Counted from the first letter of the stretch, positions 22,691-34,508 are shown. The stretch: DNA of 64,000 nt from Scylla paramamosain (GCF_035594125.1 NC_087191.1:5397967-5461966), one strand, 5' to 3'. The notes: generated from the letters alone by a model not told the origin. Made by a program: numbers and translations.

Positions 22691-24298
22691 TCAAAAATTG
22701 GTGGATAAGTGTCTTGAAACCTCCCTCTTGAAGGAATTCAAGTCATAGGAAGGTGGAAATACAGAAGCAGGCAAGGAGTTCCAGAGTTTACCAGAGAAAG
22801 GGATGAATGATTGAGAATACTGGTTAACTCTTGCGTTAGAGAGGTGGACAGAATAGGAGTGAGAGAAAGAAGAAAGTCTTGTGCAGCGAGGCCGCGGAAG
22901 GAGGGGAGGCATGCAGTTAGCAAGATCAGAAGAGCAGTTAGCATGAAAATAGCGGTAGAAGACAGCTAGAGATGCAACATTGCGGCGGTGAGAGAGAGGC
23001 TGAAGACAGTCAGTTAGAGGAGAGGAGTTGATGAGACGAAAAGCTTTTGATTCCACCCTGTCTAGAACAGCAGTATGAGTGGAACCCCCCCAGACATGTG
23101 AAGCATACTCCATACATGGACGGATAAGGCCCTTGTACAGAGTTAGCAGCTGGGGGGGTGAGAAAAACTGGCGGAGACGTCTCAGAACACCTAACTTCAT
23201 AGAAGCTGTTTTAGCTAGAGATGAGATGTGAAGTTTCCAGTTCAGATTATAAGTAAAGGACAGACCGAGGATGTTCAGTGTAGAAGAGGGGGACAGTTGA
23301 GTGTCATTGAAGAAGAGGGGATAGTTGTCTGGAAGATTGTGTCGAGTTGATAGATGGAGGAATTGAGTTTTTGAGGCATTGAACAATACCAAGTTTGCTC
23401 TGCCCCAATCAGAAATTTTAGAAAGATCAGAAGTCAGGCGTTCTGTGGCTTCCCTGCGTGATATGTTTACCTCCTGAAGGGTTGGACGTCTATGAAAAGA
23501 CGTGGAAAAGTGCAGGGTGGTATCATCAGCATAAGAGTGGATAGGACAAGAAGTTTGGTTTAGAAGATCATTAATGAATAATAAGAAGAGAGTGGGTGAC
23601 AGGACAGAACCCTGAGGAACACCACTGTTAATAGATTTAGGAGAAGAACAGTGACCGTCTACCACAGCAGCAATAGAACGGTCAGAAAGGAAACTTGAGA
23701 TGAAGTTACAGAGAGAAGGATAGAAACCGTAGGAGGGTAGTTTGGAAATCAAAGCTTTGTGCCAGACTCTATCAAAGGCTTTTGATATGTCCAAGGCAAC
23801 AGCAAAAGTTTCACCAAAGTCTCTAAAAGAGGATGACCAAGACTCAGTAAGGAAAGCCAGAAGATCACCAGTAGAGCGGCCTTGACGGAACCCATACTGG
23901 CGATCAGATAGAAGGTTGTGAAGTGATAGATGTTTAAGAATCTTCCTGTTGAGGATAGATTCAAAAACTTTAGATAAGCAGGAAATTAAAGCAATAGGAC
24001 GGTAGTTTGAGGGATTAGAGCGGTCACCCTTTTTAGGAACAGGTTGAATGTAGGCAAACTTCCAGCAAGAAGGAAAGGTAGATGTTGACAGACAGAGCTG
24101 AAAGAGTTTGACTAGGCAAGGTGCAAGCACGGAGGCACAGTTTTGGAGAACAATAGGAGGGACCCCATCAGGTCCATAAGCCTTCCGAGGGTTTAGGCCA
24201 GCGAGGGCATGGAAAACATCATTACGAAAAATTTTATTACGAGGCATGAAGTAGTCAGAGGGTGGAGGAGAGGGAGGAACAAGCCCAGAATCGTCCAA
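22691..24298 (-). CDS. LINE-A reverse transcriptase frame, uninterrupted
   Basis: An open frame of 535 codons, the longest in the window. Motif order: [74 protein letters not shown] (catalytic D), [29 protein letters not shown] (catalytic DD, codons at 23522-23533), [28 protein letters not shown], then the C-terminal [20 protein letters not shown] block and stop. All visible RT catalytic residues are kept. The first codon is an internal TTG, not a real start: in the intact element RT is the second half of one EN-RT protein that here is frameshifted just upstream. Whether any protein is made is doubtful. Confidence 0.85.
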   Translation of the reverse strand: MDDSGLVPPSPPPSDYFMPRNKIFRNDVFHALAGLNPRKAYGPDGVPPIVLQNCASVLAPCLVKLFQLCLSTSTFPSCWKFAYIQPVPKKGDRSNPSNYRPIALISCLSKVFESILNRKILKHLSLHNLLSDRQYGFRQGRSTGDLLAFLTESWSSSFRDFGETFAVALDISKAFDRVWHKALISKLPSYGFYPSLCNFISSFLSDRSIAAVVDGHCSSPKSINSGVPQGSVLSPTLFLLFINDLLNQTSCPIHSYADDTTLHFSTSFHRRPTLQEVNISRREATERLTSDLSKISDWGRANLVLFNASKTQFLHLSTRHNLPDNYPLFFNDTQLSPSSTLNILGLSFTYNLNWKLHISSLAKTASMKLGVLRRLRQFFSPPQLLTLYKGLIRPCMEYASHVWGGSTHTAVLDRVESKAFRLINSSPLTDCLQPLSHRRNVASLAVFYRYFHANCSSDLANCMPPLLPRPRCTRLSSFSHSYSVHLSNARVNQYSQSFIPFSGKLWNSLPASVFPPSYDLNSFKREVSRHLSTNF

Positions 24299-24313
24299 GG
24301 TAGAGTTTTTAGC

Positions 24314-25335
24314 AAAGTTTGAGCAAAGAGTTCAGCTTTAGAAATAGATGTGATAGCAGTGGTGCCATCTGGTTGAAGTAGAGGAGGGAAAGAAGAAGAA
24401 GCAAAGTTATTGGAGATATTTTTGGCTAGATGCCAGAAATCACGAGGGGAGTTAGATCTTGAAAGGTTTTGACATTTTCTGTTAATGAAGGAGTTTTTGA
24501 CTAGTTGGAGAACAGACTTGGCATGGTTCTGGGCAGAAATATAAAGTGCATGAGATTCTGGTGAAGGAAGGCTTAAGTACCTTTTGTGGGCCACCTCTCT
24601 ATCATGTATAGCACGAGAACAAGCTGTGTTAAACCAAGGTTTAGAAGGTTTAGGACGAGAAAAAGAGTGAGGAATGTACGCCTCCATGCCAGACACTATC
24701 ACCTCTGTTATGCGCTCAGCACACAAAGACGGGTCTCTGACACGGAAGCAGTAGTCATTCCAAGGAAAATCAGCAAAATACCGCCTCAGGTCCCCCCAAC
24801 TAGCAGAGGCAAAACGCCAGAGGCACCTTCGCTTAGGGGGATCCTGAGGAGGGATTGGAGTGATAGGACAAGATAAAGATATGAGATTGTGATCGGAGGA
24901 GCCCAACGGAGAAGAAAGGGTGACAGCATAAGCAGAAGGATTAGAGGTCAGGAAAAGGTCAAGAATGTTGGGCGTATCTCCAAGACGGTCAGGAATACGA
25001 GTAGGGTATTGCACCAATTGCTCTAGGTCATGGAGGATAGCAAAGTTGTAGGCTAGTTCACCAGGATGGTCAGTGAAGGGAGAGGAAAGCCAAAGCTGGT
25101 GGTGAACATTGAAGTCTCCAAGAATGGAGATCTCTGCAAAAGGGAAGAGGGTCAGAATGTGCTCCACTTTGGAAGTTAAGTAGTCAAAGAATTTCTTATA
25201 GTCAGAGGAGTTAGGAGAGAGGTATACAGCACAGATAAATTTAGTATGAGAATGACTCTGTAGTCGTAGCCAGATGGTGGAAAACTCGGAAGATTCAAGA
25301 GCGTGGGCACGAGAGCAGGTTAAGTCATTGCGCAC
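24314..25335 (-). pseudogene. LINE-A endonuclease C-terminal half and linker, truncated
   Basis: An open block beginning [19 protein letters not shown]. It contains EN motifs [11 protein letters not shown] (D and N of the APE fold), [12 protein letters not shown] and [12 protein letters not shown] (the SDH catalytic motif), followed by the linker ([20 protein letters not shown]... [20 protein letters not shown]...) up to [10 protein letters not shown]. The N-terminal EN motifs (N-IRG and TET) are missing because the copy is 5' truncated. Confidence 0.82.
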
Positions 25336-25839
25336 ATGTAATGTCTTGATTATTACCTTCTAGCAACACATGGTACTCATCTACTACGCTATCGCAACAC
25401 GTTACAAAACCTTTCCTCCATTGGATTTCTACTGTATCTACTTATTACAAGTGGTAATCTGTGATTATTGGTTTTTACCTTAGTCAAATTGATCCTATGC
25501 TGCTTTGATAATATTATTAAATATTTTTCAGTCTACATGATGATTTTCAGTACTACATGATGTACTGAACTCAAGAGCGTGGGCACGAGAGCAGGTTAAG
25601 TCATTGCGCACATGTAATGTCTTGATTATTACCTTCTAGCAACACATGGTACTCATCTACTACGCTATCGCAACACGTTACAAAACCTTTCCTCCATTGG
25701 ATTTCTACTGTATCTACTTATTACAAGTGGTAATCTGTGATTTATTGGTTTTTACCTTAGTCAAATTGATCCTATGCTGCTTTGATAATATTATTAAATA
25801 TTTTTCAGTCTACATGATGATTTTCAGTACTACATGATG
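25295..25839. repeat. 268-bp tandem duplication across a LINE-A end
   Basis: Block 25295-25562 is repeated at 25571-25839 with one base inserted (gtgattatt / gtgatttatt), joined by tactgaac. Each unit carries the last 43 bp of LINE-A copy 7 (tcaagagcgtgggcacgaga...) plus the adjacent non-LINE DNA, so the duplication happened after that LINE-A inserted. Confidence 0.95.
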
Positions 25840-25849
25840 ATTTACTATT

Positions 25850-26531
25850 TAGTGTTGTCTGTCATATAGTGATCTATTGACCCTTAACATTTCTTTCAAA
25901 ATAATTTATTTCAAATAATTACTTGACATAACCATATCCCTGATATACATGAGTGGTTCAACAACATTCTTATTTATTCCAACCAATGTGATCTAAAAGT
26001 GTATTCGTTATACGTATATTCTCAAAAGACATTGATACTTCGTGTAAGAAATTTTTATCTTGTTCGACCAATAATTCAGCATTCTGTTCTTGATATGAAT
26101 ATTGACTGGATATTTAGTAACTCACCATACACCATAACATTATATGTGGTCTTACGAACATTCATAATATGTTTGAAAAATGTAACATGGATACTTTCTG
26201 TATTCTTAATGGGTCTGTATCTTCATATCTCACAACCGTAAGTAATAATTGGTAACTTCATCGCATTAAACAGTTCTGATTGCAAATCGGCTGGTAGATT
26301 AAATTTTCAACACTTAGCAGTCAAACTATACAGCCCTCTTCTATCTCGTTCACAAAGTTGTTCCAGACCTGTTTTAATGTTACCAGTACAATTAACAACA
26401 ACACCCGATTATTTATATTCATTAACAATATCAGTGTTCAGTCTGAAAATTTTAATTTTGTATTTTTTTTTTCTCTTTGAGAATACAATAATTTCAGTCT
26501 TTTTACAATTCTTATCTAACTCATTCAACAT
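25850..26531 (-). mobile_element. LINE-B fragment (RT C-terminal end)
   Basis: Minus-strand translation, with breaks, gives LNELDKNCKKTEIIVFS, then YKYLGVVV, LEQLCERDRRGLYSL, LYGCEIW-like text (ITYGCEIW) and NVMVYGELLN. This is the post-palm region of a second LINE family (F-Y-K-Y-L-G, then ALYSL, YGCE-W, MVYGELG). It continues on the far side of a LINE-A piece as the EN region at 27119-27640. Clade not resolved from sequence alone. Confidence 0.6.
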
Positions 26532-27118
26532 TGCCTTGGACATATCAAAAGCTTTTGATAGAGTCTGGCACAAACCTTAGATTTCCAAACTACCCTCCTA
26601 CGGCTTCTATCCTTCTCTCTGTAACTTCATCTCAAATTTCCTTTCTGACCGTTCTATTATTGCTGTGGTAGACGGTCACTGTTCTTCTCCTAAATCTATT
26701 AACAGTGGTGTCCCTCAGGGTTCTGTCCTGTCACCCACTCTCTTTTCATTATTCATTAATGATCTTCTAAACCAAACTTCTTGTCCTATCCACTCCTACG
26801 CTGATGATACCACCCTGCACTTTTCCACGTCTTTTCATATACGTGCAACCCTTCAGGAGGTAAACATTTCACGCAGGGAAGCTACAGAACGCTTGACTTC
26901 TGATCTTTCTAAAATTTCTGATTGGAGCAGAGCAAACTTGGTATTGTTCAATGCCTCAAAAACTCAATTCCTCCATCTATCAACTCGACACAACCTTCCA
27001 GACAACTATCCCCTCTTCTTCAATGACACTCAACTGTTCCCCTCTTCTACACTGAACATCCTTAGTCTATCCTTTACTTATAATCTGAACTGGAAACTTC
27101 ATATCTCATCTCTAGCTA
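26532..27118 (+). mobile_element. LINE-A internal piece (RT) inside LINE-B
   Basis: A 587-bp piece from [14 protein letters not shown] to SLAK, with neither a 5' end nor a poly(A) tail. A stop (ccttag) replaces the A-L of WHKAL. From 26665 the frame is open and holds [14 protein letters not shown] and SYADDTT. It sits between two parts of a minus-strand LINE-B, replacing the middle of it. A tailless internal piece is not what LINE insertion normally leaves; recombination or repair-mediated capture fits better. Confidence 0.82.
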
Positions 27119-27640
27119 ATTATTAGGATAATTTTAATTATCCTTGTATCAGTCATCATCCTCGAAACACATATGGACTCAAATGAACAATATCAACAGC
27201 AGTGCTTGTGTTAGCATTGAAATCAATACATAAAATACGGTAATACTAATCATCATGATAATCCAAGAGGAAATGGTCAAGTTCATCAAAAAAATTCAAT
27301 ACCAGAATATCATGAATTACTTGGTGGAATATACAATGAAGTTCTTAATGCTTCTTTCTTTAAACCTATACATGACTTATATAAATGCAGGGACAAAAAA
27401 GCTTCTGAGCGTTTTCTTATAGTTTTCCAGAACTGATTAATTCCATGTTTTACAGCAAACTAACTTACACTAAGGGTTCTTCTAACACTCTAAGTAGTTG
27501 TATATCCAAGTTTATAAAAAAAAAAAAAAAATACAACATTCTGCTTATCCACTTCATCACATTTAATTTCACTTAGACAAATAATATCATAGCACACAGA
27601 CAAAAAATATCAGAGCTCGTACATAACTCAAAATTCTGGT
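27119..27640 (-). mobile_element. LINE-B fragment (EN region)
   Basis: Minus-strand text includes YDIICLSEIKCDEVDKQN near 27590 (EN S/T-E-x-K motif) and LYIPPSNS near 27300 (EN V-Y-x-PP-x-S motif), with frames broken. The stretch 27131-27212 (ccttgtatcagtcatcatcc...) is repeated almost exactly at 36612-36685, a second LINE-B copy. It ends next to the 3' tail of LINE-C. Confidence 0.55.
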
Positions 27641-27770
27641 GAACATAAGAACATAAGAACATAAGAAAAAAGCGACCAGGCTTACACATGGCAGTCCCAG
27701 TATGAAATATACCTACCTATTTCCATCTATTATCCCCAGCCATAAACCTGTCTAATCTTCTCTTAAAGCT

Positions 27771-29108
27771 CTATAATGTCCTAGCACTAACAACATAATT
27801 ACTGAGTCCGTTCCACTCATCTGCCACTCTATTTGAGAACCAATTTTTTCCTATCTCCTTCTTAAACCTAAATTTTTCAAGCTTGAACCCGTTATTTCTT
27901 GTTCTACCTTGGTTGCTGTTGCTGATCCTAAGAATTTTGCTTACATCCCTCTTGTTATAAACCTTATACCACTTAAAGACTTCTATCAGGTCCCCTCTTA
28001 ATCTACGTCTCTCTAAAGAATGTAAATTTAACAACTTCAGTCTCGCCTCGTAAGGAATACTCCTCATTCATATCCATTTAGTCATTCTCCTCTGTACTGA
28101 TTCTAATAGACCTATATCTCTCTTGTAATGTAGGGACCAGAACTGCACAGCGTAGTCTAGATGAGGTCTGGCCAGCGCCAAGTATAACTTTAATATTACT
28201 TCCGGTCTTCTACTTTTAACACTCCTAAAAATTAATCCTAGTACCCTATTTGCCCTGTTTCTGACCTCTATGCTATATTTTCCTAGACAGAGTTCAGAGC
28301 TAACTATAAATCCTAAATCTTTCTCGTACCCTGTACCTACCAGAGTTTTTTTTTTTTTTTTTTTTATGTAGGAAGGACACTGGCCAAGGGCAACAAAAAT
28401 CTAATAAAAAAAAATGCCCACTGAAATGCCAGTCCCATAAAAGGGTCAAAGCAGAGGTCAAAAATTGGTGGATAAGTGTCTTGAAACCTCCCTCTTGAAG
28501 GAATTCAAGTCGTAGGAAGGTGGAAATACAGAAGCAGGCAGGGAGTTCCAGAGTTTACCAGAGAAAGGGATGAATGATTGAGAATACTGGTTAACTCTTG
28601 GTTGTTTAATGTGTACCTACTGTGTGGGTTTCCTCTACCTACGCTAAGTACTTTGCATTTATTGATATTAAATTGCATTTGCCATCTGTCCGTGCATTCA
28701 TTCATCCTATCTAAATCTGCCTGTAAGGCGATGGACGGCATCCGATTGACCTAATTAATCTACCTATCTTTGTATCATCCGCAAATTTACTAACATCACT
28801 ACTAATTCCACTATCCAAGTCATTGATATGTATTATAAATAACAATGGCCCTAATACCGATCCCTGTGGCACCCCACTAATTACATGACCCCGGATTTCG
28901 AGCCGTTTATTACAACTCTTTGTCGCCTGTCGCTAAGCCATGACCCTATCCAGCCTAACACCTTCCCATCTATCCCGTGTGCCCTAACCTTTCTCAGGAG
29001 CCTTTGATGGGGCACCTTGTCAAATGTTTTACTAAAGTCCAGATATAAGATATCATAATTATCTCCATTATCTACTGCCTCGTACACTTTACTGTAAAAT
29101 CTTAACAA
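27771..29108 (-). pseudogene. LINE-C reverse transcriptase, broken by LINE-A
   Basis: RT motifs seen: DILYLDFSKTFDKVPHQRLL (28881-29108), a frameshifted [13 protein letters not shown] stretch near 28820, the catalytic FADDT codons near 28765-28780, and [19 protein letters not shown] (28620-28741). LINE-A then interrupts, and after it come DYAVQFW-like text and LERRRLRGDLIEVFKWYKVY (27771-28067). At least one stop and one frameshift are present in addition to the insertion. Confidence 0.75.
28346..28600 (-). mobile_element. LINE-A short insertion in LINE-C
   Basis: A 255-bp 5'-truncated LINE-A: poly(T) from 28346, 3' UTR and the last part of the ORF up to ggttaactcttg. Host LINE-C sequence resumes at once (gttgtttaatgtgtacctac). 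Any target duplication is only about 3 bp (gtt). The nested order shows LINE-A was active after LINE-C decayed. Confidence 0.93.
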
Positions 29109-30159
29109 GTTTCTCAGGCAAGACTTCCCCTTCGTGAATCCATCCTGTGACTAATTTATCAAGTTATGTTTTTCTAAATGTTCCCTAATGTTCCTCGCTA
29201 TTATCGACTCTTAATATTTTACCTACAACTGAAGTTAAACTGACAGGTCTATAGTTAGACGCTAAAGTTTTATCTCCTTTCTTAAAGATGGGTACTACAT
29301 TAGCCTGCCTCCACATCACTGGTACCTCACCTGACTCAAATGATTTTCTAAAGACAGAAACTGACGGCTCACTAATAACCTCTTTGCATTCCTTAAGTAC
29401 TCTGGGATATATTTCATCAGGTCCTGGTGTCTTGAACTTTTTAGCCTGTCTATCTCCTGTTCCACTATCTCCCTAGTTATGGAAATATGTCAGCTCATTC
29501 TCATCTGCTCTAAACATTGTTCATTATCTGGCATATCCTGCATGTTTTCCTGGGTGAAGACAGTTAAAAAAAATACTCATTCAGAATTTTACTAAACTCC
29601 TCCCCAGAACTAACCAGCTCCCCATCTGCTGCCTTTAATGGACTTATAGTATCCTTATTTTTCGTCCTGTATACCTGATAAGATCCCTTGGGGTCCGTCT
29701 TCGCCTGGCTGGCTACCTTTAATTCATAATTGCCCTTAACTTTCCTCGTTAATTTCCTGATTGTTCTCACTAATTCATTATATTGTGACCTTAAAACTTT
29801 TTTTTTTCAACTGCCCCCAATCTCTTATATATACTTCTCTTACTCCCTATATAATGTTTTAACCTAGCAGTCATCCATTTAGGGTCACTTTTCTGTGATC
29901 TTATTCCCCTATACGGGATATTTGCTAACTGACCTGTATGAACTTTATCTTCGAAATATTTATACAAATCATCTACATTTACTTCACCTAATCCCCTCAT
30001 CTCGGCCCCTACCATCCTCTCCACTCCCTCATCTACTCGCCTCGACCTCACCTCTCATTTCAGCATGACCTGACATTCCAACATACTCACACCTATATCC
30101 CCCTCCCTCTCTCCTCCGCCCCTTCCGGACACATCTTCCCTCCTCTAGTCCTACACCCT

Positions 30160-30300
30160 AATACCTCACCTCACCTCTCTCACACTTCACCTCACCTCTC
30201 TCACACTTCACTTCACCTCTCTCATCACACCTCACCTCACCTCTCTCATCTTATATCTCACCTCACCTCTCTCATCTTGCCTTATCTCTTTCAACTCCAA
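30160..30300. repeat. CT-rich minisatellite in LINE-C EN region
   Basis: Repeated units of cctcacctctctcatc / cacctcacctctctcacactt of roughly 20-27 bp, imperfect, occupying the place where LINE-C EN should be. Confidence 0.8.
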
Positions 30301-30357
30301 CGCGAGTTTGCTTTTAAGGCCACATATATTGAGAGATACGAAATAAATAACCTCTGT

Positions 30358-30359
<2 letters not shown>

Positions 30360-30390
<31 letters not shown>
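30360..30390. repeat. (CA)n microsatellite
   Basis: Fifteen CA units beside the LINE-C 5' remnant. Confidence 0.97.
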
Positions 30391-30391
<1 letters not shown>

Positions 30392-30539
30392 CAATCATAC
30401 CATGGAAACCTAAACATATATCACTTCCTAAATCAGTAGTCAGTTGCTCTTTTTTACAAGAACTCAACAAAGGAGAAATCCATTTATTAAACTGCTACAG
30501 TATTGGAATCAAATTATGTTCTGTGATATTATAAGTCCA

Positions 30540-30541
<2 letters not shown>

Positions 30542-30625
<84 letters not shown>
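30542..30625. repeat. (GA)n microsatellite
   Basis: About 41 perfect AG units. Confidence 0.98.
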
Positions 30626-30626
<1 letters not shown>

Positions 30627-30789
30627 TCCTATTGGCTCCTTTACCTAATTTTCTGGCATCTCATTGGTCATTTTTCCTCCCCAAAAACGAAAACGTGATC
30701 CATTTAGCTCAGATAAATACAGCCGCATAGTAGTCCATTTCAATTCAGACTCAGTTCCCGTCCAAAAGTCAGTCACGAGCAGTGACTAC

Positions 30790-30948
<159 letters not shown>

Positions 30949-31055
30949 ATTACAACTCTTTGTTGCCTGTCGCTAAGCCATGACCCTATCCAGCCTAACA
31001 CCTTCCCATCTATCCCGTGTGCCCTAACCTTTCTCAGGAGCCTTTGATGGGGCAC
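30949..31055 (-). mobile_element. LINE-C 107-bp fragment between two microsatellites
   Basis: Matches 28909-29014 of the main LINE-C copy with one visible mismatch (tgttgcc / tgtcgcc). It encodes VPHQRLLRKVRAHGIDGKVL on the minus strand. (TA)n touches its left end and (CT)n starts three bases after its right end. Confidence 0.93.

Positions 31056-31057
<2 letters not shown>

Positions 31058-31138
<81 letters not shown>
31058..31138. repeat. (CT)n microsatellite
   Basis: About 40 perfect CT units directly after a LINE-C fragment. Confidence 0.98.
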
Positions 31139-31142
<4 letters not shown>

Positions 31143-31389
31143 TAATTTGGTTGTGTACTGGTTTAAATCCGTCCTCTTTGCCTCTTCCTGAAGTCCTTTT
31201 ATGTTATGCTCGAAGCTGATTGTCCTGACATAGGTGATGCATTTTACAGGGACAGTTTATAAATAACAGTTGAAACCTAGATAGAAGCGGTAACTCTAAA
31301 TGAAAAGACAACATAGGAGTGTTTAGCCGCTAACATGTCTCTGTAGTGTTGGAGTAGCAAGTAAAAAATCAGAATTACACGTGAGGGTA

Positions 31390-34283
31390 TGGAGTAGAAT
31401 GTGAAAGGTGATAAAATAAGTCTACACCAGTCTTAATATCCTGAAGAAAATCCGACTGAAAGATTTAAGCCAAATATCTCTCTTATTTGATCCCTTACAT
31501 AAATTAAGCCCAATAATAATAGGATGGTAAATGTATATACAAGATGTTTAGAAGGAGAAAATTAGTTGGTATACCATCTTCCCAGAATATTATTCATCGG
31601 AATAGAGAAAAAAAAAATAAGGAGGATTGTATTGTAGGAACTGAGGTCTTCCTCCCCAGACAAGTCGATTTAAACCAAAATGTTAAGGTACAACTTCACA
31701 TTTTCTGTGACGCGTCCTCAAAGGCATAAAAACCTACTCAGTCCCAAATAATCATAGTGAGCCGATAACGTCGAAATCACGAGTAGCATCGATGAAGACC
31801 TGAACCTCTTCTCAATTCGGATCAACGACAACAGAACTGGGTAATCGATTACCTAAGTATTCAATGGAAATAACCACGAAATATTATCCTTTGAGTAAAA
31901 AGGATAAACATTCTCTTCAGTTAAGTAGTAATGTGGGCCGACAGCGAAATGTGCTTACACTGGATAAATAGGAATGAAAATATGAATCCATAAATGGTAA
32001 ATAGAGTTGAGAAAATACAGACGGTAAAAAGGGACTTAAAGTACCACATATTCCTACCAAAGAAAACCCAGCAGATCTCTTGACAAGGGGGTATAGGATT
32101 CTCCAAATTACTAGGAGTCCAATTGGTTCCATGTGACTGCTTGAACCAGAAACACTGGCTCATTCAAAAATCATATAAAGAGGTAGCATTCGGCTTAGTA
32201 GAAGCTCAAGCTCAGTTCAATAATCCACCTAATCTAGCAATCGATATAAAAAAAAAAAAAAACTAATTTTTCAATAAGTTAATTAATGTAACCCAAAGAG
32301 TATTTCACTTTAATATTCAGAAATTAGATAAATCAATGCCATATGTTTTAAAATTCTGGATCAAACAATATGAAATCATTATAGAAATCCATAAGGCACT
32401 AAGTGACAGATAAAAAAAATTAAGATTAAACTAATAAAAAATCTTGGGTTGTACTTGGATGACCAACAAATCAGAAACAAAACAAAAGGTGCCGCCAGAG
32501 AGGAGTCACCTCACCAAATTAATCATAATGGAAGCCCATAGAATGAAGGAATGGGGAACAATATAGCTCAAGTTAGGAAAAAAAATTACTGGTTACCTAA
32601 AGGGCGTCAAGTAGTGAAAACTTCCCAGATGGAATGTCGGTATTATGAGGCAAAACCCTTTACGTATCCAGCATCCCCAAGCCTTCCTCCGGAAAGAGTA
32701 AGCCCTTGGAAGTAATGGGTGTAGATCACACAGACGCTCTTATAATAACAGGTGAGGGTGATATCCCGATGAAGGTATATGTATGTTTGTTCACCCGTGG
32801 CAGAACAAGAGAAGAGAACCTAGAAGTGGCCGAAGATCTTAATTCAGATATCTTCCTGCAATTGTTTAGAATCTTTGCATTAAGGCGTTCCTGTCCCTTT
32901 CTCATCATAGGTGATAATGCCGCTAATTTCGTAGGAAAAGCTCCCTTTATTGAACATATTATAAATGATCCAAAGGTACAACAAGCATTAACAAATAGGC
33001 AATGTCGTTGGAAATTCATCACTCCAAAGGCGCCCTGACAGAATGGTTTCGCAAAAAGAATGACAGGGCTAGTCAAAAACTGCCTAAAGAAAATCGCTAC
33101 ATTGATCTAAATTAAATCTCAAAGAATTAAGAACTGTTGTAGCGAAAACTGAGACCAGAGTCAACAACCGACTTGTAACTTTCTTAGATGACACCCGTAT
33201 ATTTGGAGGCGATAACGTCATCTCATCTCTTATATGGGAGACGCGTAGAACCATTTTCATCCATCGAGGTGGAGGATCATATCCCAGATCCCACTACAGA
33301 TGACAGGTCCCATTATTTGAGAGAAAGCTATCACCAACAAAAATAGTTACAGAGGTGGGAGAAATACTAGTCCGAACAATGTCTCATCAGTCTCCGTGAA
33401 AAATTTAATGGCGCTCAATCAGCCAAAATTGTAGTTTCCCATAAAGAAGATCTTTGTCTTATTAAAGACAGAGCAAAATCGTTCTACTTGGCCTTTAGCT
33501 AGGATATTAAAGTTGTATCCTGATGAGAATGGTATCATTAGACCGGCCGAAATCATGGTAAAGAGACAAAGGACTCTCAGAACTATAAGTAAACTAATTC
33601 TGAAGTGCTCCCCTCCCGACCTTACCCCGATCAACCCTAATGAGGTCAGCAGACCCGGAGGGCAGCACTAGGTTGGGGAGAGACCAGATACCGAGGGGCA
33701 GACCAGGCCATCCCGAATAGCATCTCTAAGGTCATAAGAGAGGTGGAGGAATTTAATCTCAGTTAGTCATAGGTATTACCTGAATATAGATTCAGATACC
33801 GCCAGGCCCCAGGGTATATCACACACAATATCATTGTGCTATTGATTTGTGTTGTGGCTTATGTATAAAATCGTAAAGTCACATCAAGGGATAATTAAGG
33901 TTATTCTAGTACAAACCAAGTATTAGTTATTAAAATAAATAAAGTCGGATGTAGAAGTGAGTGGAACGTGCATTTCTTTTCTTGTTTTGACGTGACGAGC
34001 CCCAGCTACTTGGGGATTGTCTCCCACCAGTCGTCACGAGCTGAACAGGGCTATTAAGATGCATTCTCGCCTTTCTACGAGTTTTACATAGTTAAATTCG
34101 CTAAGTTGGCAAGAACTCAGAAGTCAGAACAATTTAATATCTCAAGGGGGATCCTGCCTTAGCTACGAACACATAGCCAGACAGGCTTGGAACCCAGCGA
34201 CAACCCCTACTGCGAACACATGGCCAGTCAGCTGGTTTGAAACCCCAGTTACCACCACTAACCCCCGGCTGTCACCATAACTC
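31390..34283 (+). mobile_element. BEL/Pao LTR retrotransposon relic (late RT to C-terminus)
   Basis: The + strand pol relic starts near RLKDLSQISLLFDPLHKLSP (31455-31525), the BEL/Pao segment before RNase H. RNase H-like LHIFCDASSKA (31700-31729), ADSEMCLHWI (31932-31960), integrase (32706-33100) and a C-terminal NGIIRPAEIMV..RTLRTISKL segment (33525-33600) follow. The region after 33830, with an A-rich aaataaataaag near 33950, may hold the 3' LTR, but I could not define it. The sequence is heavily mutated throughout. Confidence 0.7.
32706..33100 (+). pseudogene. BEL/Pao integrase core, broken
   Basis: Open for 110 codons: GVDHTDALIITG (first catalytic D), MKVYVCLFT, LEVAEDLNSDIFLQLFRIFA, CPFLIIGDNAANFVG (second catalytic D) and CRWKFITPKAP, then a stop where W is expected (TGA 33036-33038), then QNGFAKRM. 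In related integrases the last motif is QNGF-x-E-RM, so the catalytic glutamate is lysine here (aaa at 33054-33056). Good family match; inactive. Confidence 0.8.
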
Positions 34284-34508
34284 CTAGCCACGTGATCCAC
34301 AGCCAAGTTGCCAGGAGGCAACTGGGTGAGTGAAACTCTGAATAGTTCTCACAGTAAGCTTTATACCAATATCGAGATTTGCTTCAAATTTCCCATAAAC
34401 CATAACTTTGCAAATGTTTCTATGTGCACAAAGAACATACTTTAAATAAATCATATGTAATCCTTCAACTTCCCTTACAACATTATGCCTCAACACTACT
34501 AGAAAACT
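34284..34508 (-). mobile_element. LINE-B fragment (RT C-terminal part)
   Basis: The minus-strand frame 34284-34562 gives LRHNVVREVEGLHMIYLKYVLCAHRNICKVMVYGKFE..., which matches the LINE-B type segment (K-V-H-L-x-FLKYVLG-x-H-x-NT-x-x-x-MVYGE-G). It is the same region as 25850-26531 but a different copy. LINE-A copy 10 starts at its right edge. Confidence 0.6.

Larger units (their letters stand above)
22567..25337 (-). mobile_element. LINE-A copy 7 (best preserved, 5'-truncated in EN)
   Basis: 3' end on the left: T/A-rich tail 22567-22599, then atgtaggaaggatactggcc. It runs 2.75 kb to the EN domain and is cut at ttgcgcacat (about 25337), before the first EN motifs. Coding sequence is in two open blocks separated by one missing base near 24316 (gcaaagtttgagc where others have gcaaaggtttgagc). 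No clear target duplication was found at the ends. Confidence 0.92.
27645..30345 (-). mobile_element. LINE-C (CR1/L2-like, with TTCTTATG-type tail)
   Basis: A minus-strand element. The 3' tail on the left is a short (gaacataa) repeat (27645-27666), i.e. ttcttatg units on the coding strand. Then come the C-terminal domain (27771-28067), a LINE-A insertion (28346-28600), RT (28505-29108), linker (29564-30051) and a piece of EN start near 30290-30345 (ISLNICGLKSKLALELKE-like). Most of EN is missing and replaced by a CT-rich minisatellite. Tail type and motifs fit the CR1/L2 group. Confidence 0.75.

Noticed and set aside
24586..24876. Arg-rich frames opposite LINE-A EN/linker (also 4495-4860, 52021-52299, 60035-60475)
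   Set aside because: They recur only as the complement of the LINE-A coding strand; shadow frames.
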